Origin: Nanobdellota archaeon
GTDB taxonomy: Archaea; Nanobdellota; Nanobdellia; UBA10117
Assembly: GCA_013331935.1 (NCBI GenBank)
Contig: DUFN01000013.1
Span: forward strand, 18,945-52,556
Direction of reading: 5' to 3'
DNA: 33,612 bases
The position numbers and the translations under genes are program-made. The stretch's first letter is position 1. The number at the start of each line of letters is the position of its first letter. Positions 30,763 through 33,612 of the stretch are shown piece by piece. The notes beneath the pieces were generated by a model. It made no database searches, was not told the origin of the DNA, and saw nothing but the letters and a program-made list of their open reading frames with translations.

Positions 30763-31896
30763 ATGGCAAATGAGTTCAAAGTAACCCCATGGACAGTTAC
30801 GGGGAATGTAGATTATGAAAAGCTCACGAAAGAGTTTGGCACAGAGCCATTAACAGATGAAATTCTAAACAGGATAAAAAGGCATACGAAAGAGCTTCAT
30901 GTCCTGCTGAGGAGGAAAGTTTTTTTCTCGCATAGAGATATGAAATGGCTTTTAGACGAATATGAAAAAGGAAATAAATTCTTTTTATATACTGGCAGGG
31001 GCCCATCCGGCCCAGTGCACATAGGCCACTTAATCCCGTGGATTTTTACAAGATGGCTTCAGGAAAAATTCGATGCGGAATTATGGTTCCAGTTCACAGA
31101 TGATGAGAAATTCCTTTTCAGAAAAAAAGATGAAGTTGGAATCGGCGAATATACAAAAATTGCTTATGAGAATGCCTTGGATGTAATTGCGCTTGGATTT
31201 AATCCAAAGAAGACACATTTCTTGATTGATAGCCTGCCAGAGACAGCAGGCATGATGTATAAGGAAGCTATTCGGATAGCAGACAAAATTACAGCATCAA
31301 CAGCAAAAGCAGCATTCGGTTTTGATGATTCTTACAGCATCGGCCAGTTCTTTTACACGGCAATGCAGGCAGTCCCTGCAATTCTCCCATCTGCTTTGAA
31401 AGGTGTAAATATTCCGTGCCTGATTCCGCTTGGTGTTGACCAGGACCCGCACTTCAGGGTGGCTCGCGATGTTTACACAAAGCTTGGGTTTTACAAGCCA
31501 GCCTTAATTCATGCTAAATTCATGGCTGGCCTGCTCGCAGATGGAAAAATGTCCGCGTCTATTCCAAACTCCACAATCTATACGACAGATTCGCCAAAAG
31601 AAGTAGAAGAAAAAATCAAAAAGCATGCATTTTCCGGAGGAAGAACAAGCCTTGAGGAGCACAGGAAATACGGCGGAAACCCAGACATTGATGTCTGTTA
31701 CCAGTGGCTTTACAATTTTTTCGAGCCGGATGATAAAAAGCTGGCAAAAATATACGATGATTACAAATCCGGCAAGATGCTTACTTCGGAACTGAAGGAT
31801 TATACGATTGCGAAAATAAATGCTTTCCTTAAAGAGCACCAGAAGAAAAGGGAAAAAGCAAAATCTCAGATTGAGAAGTTTTTGTTTAAAGCTTAG
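30763..31896 (+). CDS. trpS: Tryptophanyl-tRNA synthetase
   Basis: A 377-aa class I synthetase of the archaeal/eukaryotic type: N-terminal FKVTPWTVTGNVDYEKL, HIGH motif as GPVHIGH (about 83-89), and KMSKS as GKMSAS (about 264-269), with the YSIGQFFYTAMQ and PCLIPLGVDQDPHFR tryptophan-pocket segments between. Length and motifs are complete. I start at ATG 30763 from TATA spacing; ATG 30751 would add four residues. Its substrate tRNA gene lies 5.3 kb upstream in the same orientation. Confidence 0.95.
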   Translation: MANEFKVTPWTVTGNVDYEKLTKEFGTEPLTDEILNRIKRHTKELHVLLRRKVFFSHRDMKWLLDEYEKGNKFFLYTGRGPSGPVHIGHLIPWIFTRWLQEKFDAELWFQFTDDEKFLFRKKDEVGIGEYTKIAYENALDVIALGFNPKKTHFLIDSLPETAGMMYKEAIRIADKITASTAKAAFGFDDSYSIGQFFYTAMQAVPAILPSALKGVNIPCLIPLGVDQDPHFRVARDVYTKLGFYKPALIHAKFMAGLLADGKMSASIPNSTIYTTDSPKEVEEKIKKHAFSGGRTSLEEHRKYGGNPDIDVCYQWLYNFFEPDDKKLAKIYDDYKSGKMLTSELKDYTIAKINAFLKEHQKKREKAKSQIEKFLFKA

Positions 31897-32870
31897 CGTG
31901 GCTCAAATTGAAAGTTATGCCGCTGTTTTAATTTGAAAGTGAAAATCTCTTCAGCAATTGTTTTTATTTCCTGCTCGTTTGGAATGTCATGCATATCGGC
32001 GCGGCGTTGCGCCACAGGTGCACCGCAACGAGGACAAACCATTGCGCCAACTGGCAGGCGCTCCTTGCAGTCAGGGCATCTTCTGTGTGCTACCACCCAT
32101 GCCTGCAAGTACCTGGCAATTACAAGTGCCATAAACATTCCAAAAGATGCACGCTCACCAGTATGCTCCTGTACATATTCATGCACTTCCGGGGGCGGTT
32201 CGTATGCAAATGCAATGCCATTTTCTATTTTGTGCGTGAATAATGGCACATCTATGCGTAAATAATGCCGCAGTGTTTGCAGAATTTTAATCAGAAATTC
32301 ATGCGTCTGAGCATCATTTTCATAATAAATAACTAACTTGTCTGCACGAACCAGCTCTGCCGGCGCATTTAATCGTATGGAATTCGCATCCGGAAACTTA
32401 AATATGTATTTCGCATGGCCCTGCGCAAGATATGTTGCTAGATAATTAACAACGTGGTTAATATACTCTGGCTGGCAGTTAATATACAATCTGCGTTTTG
32501 CATCTACAGCATATTCTGGATTTACTTGGATCCATATGCCGTGGCGCACTATTTGAAGGTTGTTTTTTGATCTTACAATAGTTTCTGACAAAATTAGAGC
32601 CTGCTTGAACTTTGTATTTTCCTTGCGCAATACTTCATAATAACGCTCTTGCCCTTCTTGTTGAAGGATATCATTGAGAAATAAAACCATCGCAGCATCT
32701 TTATTGTAAAGTTCATATATTTCATCTTGTATTTTTTTAAATTCTTTAAGGTCAAACAACTCATTTAGCCTGCCGCCTCTATCTAATACCCTTATTACTT
32801 CGCGAATTGAGTATGCGATATCGCGGACAACGTAGTGTTTTATTTGCGGATATAAACTTGACAGAGCCAT
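31893..32870 (-). CDS. HopA1-like domain protein with C-terminal zinc ribbon
   Basis: A 325-aa soluble protein. Residues about 75-255 follow the order of the T3SS effector HopA1 family: RLYINCQPEYINHVVNYL (127-144), AKYIFKF, RADKLVIYY (175-183), HYLRIDVPLFTHKIENGIAF (202-221), a proline loop, then ERASFGMFMALVIARYL (239-255). This compares with family wording such as GVPAFTKPLAPGLGLAEDP and SFGxHRCRL (from memory). It is followed by a zinc ribbon (CPDC 265-268, CPRC 279-282). HopA1-like proteins occur as type III effectors and as the LxmY component of class V lanthipeptide pathways. No peptide precursor or kinase is visible nearby. Its start is 26 nt from a TATA box at 32891-32899. Confidence 0.58.
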   Translation of the reverse strand: MALSSLYPQIKHYVVRDIAYSIREVIRVLDRGGRLNELFDLKEFKKIQDEIYELYNKDAAMVLFLNDILQQEGQERYYEVLRKENTKFKQALILSETIVRSKNNLQIVRHGIWIQVNPEYAVDAKRRLYINCQPEYINHVVNYLATYLAQGHAKYIFKFPDANSIRLNAPAELVRADKLVIYYENDAQTHEFLIKILQTLRHYLRIDVPLFTHKIENGIAFAYEPPPEVHEYVQEHTGERASFGMFMALVIARYLQAWVVAHRRCPDCKERLPVGAMVCPRCGAPVAQRRADMHDIPNEQEIKTIAEEIFTFKLKQRHNFQFEPR

Positions 32871-32890
32871 GCATTTTATCAGAGAATATT

Positions 32891-32899
32891 ATTTATAAG
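32891..32899 (-). promoter_or_regulatory. TATA box of the HopA1-like gene
   Basis: Reads CTTATAAAT on the minus strand, centred about 25 nt before the ATG at 32870. Confidence 0.5.
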
Positions 32900-32983
32900 G
32901 TTTTAGCGCCTCGCCCAGTCCCTTCTGGCTGATTGCTAATGCAATGCCGATGCTAACCAAAAATATAAATGTTTGATTGTAAA

Positions 32984-32993
32984 GCTTTTTATT
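32984..32993 (+). promoter_or_regulatory. TATA-like box of the terminal methyltransferase gene
   Basis: CTTTTTATTT-type box centred 26 nt before ATG 33015. Confidence 0.4.
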
Positions 32994-33014
32994 TGCAAGA
33001 TTTGAAGATAATCT

Positions 33015-33612
33015 ATGCAACTGGCAAAAGTTTTCTCGCTGGATGAAAAGAAAAACAAAAAAGTCCGTGTTGTTGATTATGACAAAACCTCGAAGCCATG
33101 GCCGGAATGGATTTTGCTGAACAACGGCAGGATTGGAATGGCTGAAGTCATAATAAAAGAAAAGAAAGGGGCGCGCAGAGTTAGGTATGCGCGGTATGTG
33201 CCGGAAAAATTGTTAGTGCGCGTAGAAGTCCTGCCAAAAACAATGGAAAAGTTTTACGATAAATTCGCTAAATCTTATGACGCGAGGTTCGCAGATACAA
33301 ATATTCCTGCTGCGAAATTCCTCGCGAATAAAATTTCCAAACTTGTGCCGAAAAGCGCAAAAATCTTTGATATTGGCGCGGGCACTGGCCTGCTTGCGGA
33401 AGAATTAGCACGAAAAGGATTTACAAATATAACGCTTACAGATTTTTCAAAAGAAATGCTCGCAAAGGCTAAGAAAAAGAAAATACTAAAGAATTGCAAG
33501 TTTATCCGCGCAGATTTTAAGAAACAAATACTCAGAGGCAAGTATGATATAGTCGCCAGTGTTTTTTCATTTAGCTGCGCGCCGTATTTCTTGGAGGAAG
33601 AAATGCCTGCCA
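33015..33612 (+). CDS. Class I SAM-dependent methyltransferase (truncated by window end)
   Basis: 199 codons are visible and the frame is still open at the last base. Residues 1-75 form an extra N-terminal domain rich in Lys/Arg (MQLAKVFSLDEKKNKKVRVV). A Rossmann methyltransferase domain follows: FYDKFAKSYDARF, motif I IFDIGAGTGLLAEELARKG, motif II TLTDFSKEMLAKA and RADF, then KYDIVASVFSFSC (Methyltransf_25/11 type). Substrate unknown. Confidence 0.8.
   Translation, partial: MQLAKVFSLDEKKNKKVRVVDYDKTSKPWPEWILLNNGRIGMAEVIIKEKKGARRVRYARYVPEKLLVRVEVLPKTMEKFYDKFAKSYDARFADTNIPAAKFLANKISKLVPKSAKIFDIGAGTGLLAEELARKGFTNITLTDFSKEMLAKAKKKKILKNCKFIRADFKKQILRGKYDIVASVFSFSCAPYFLEEEMPA

Overview
The window is archaeal. 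The direct evidence is: diphthine synthase (Dph5), Trm5, archaeal-type EF-1 beta preceded by its usual small Zn-ribbon protein, archaeal-type TrpRS, an S-layer protein, class III-signal pilins, and TATA boxes placed about 26 nt upstream of start codons, so that many genes look leaderless. Small secreted Cys-rich proteins, a pilus island and a tRNA with two non-canonical introns fit a DPANN-type lineage (Micrarchaeota, Diapherotrites or Aenigmarchaeota-like). That placement is inference; I cannot name a species.

Layout. 1-10190: one long plus-strand type IV pilus operon. It holds a coiled-coil protein, three pilin-like proteins (one carrying a DUF2341 adhesin-like region), two small anchored proteins, the secretion ATPase, two platform (GspF/TadC-like) proteins, one of which has an added extracellular beta domain, and three more anchored pseudopilin-like proteins. 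10216-15343: a membrane glycosyltransferase, a membrane-anchored thioredoxin-fold protein and its partner, and a 777-aa S-layer protein with a terminator. Together 1-15343 is a cell-surface region: pili, S layer, and probable glycosylation and disulfide enzymes. 15437-19960: a winged-helix regulator, a small membrane protein, an operon of HExxH metallopeptidase-TruD-membrane protein, and a COG2426-type small membrane transporter.

19992-20442 is an intergenic array of consecutive hairpins, including a two-hairpin unit present twice whose stems differ by compensating changes. It is followed by Zn-ribbon/EF-1 beta, a small convergent gene broken by a one-base frameshift, a VapBC-like toxin-antitoxin pair, two secreted proteins, and divergent dph5 and trm5.

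25303-25461 is tRNA-Trp(CCA) interrupted by two 43-nt introns, in the D-loop and in the T-loop. Next comes an accessory-looking set (25517-29433): a methyltransferase, a sugar-nucleotidyltransferase fused to a CitG-like domain, a sugar-isomerase-like TIM barrel, and a GTP-cyclohydrolase-II-like protein. This could be an undescribed nucleotide-derived metabolite pathway. An HTH-BtpA pair and TrpRS follow. The window ends with a HopA1-like protein carrying a zinc ribbon and with a truncated methyltransferase.

Candidates for something undescribed, in my order: the doubly interrupted tRNA-Trp, the covarying hairpin array, the CitG/RibA-like cluster, and the archaeal HopA1-like protein.
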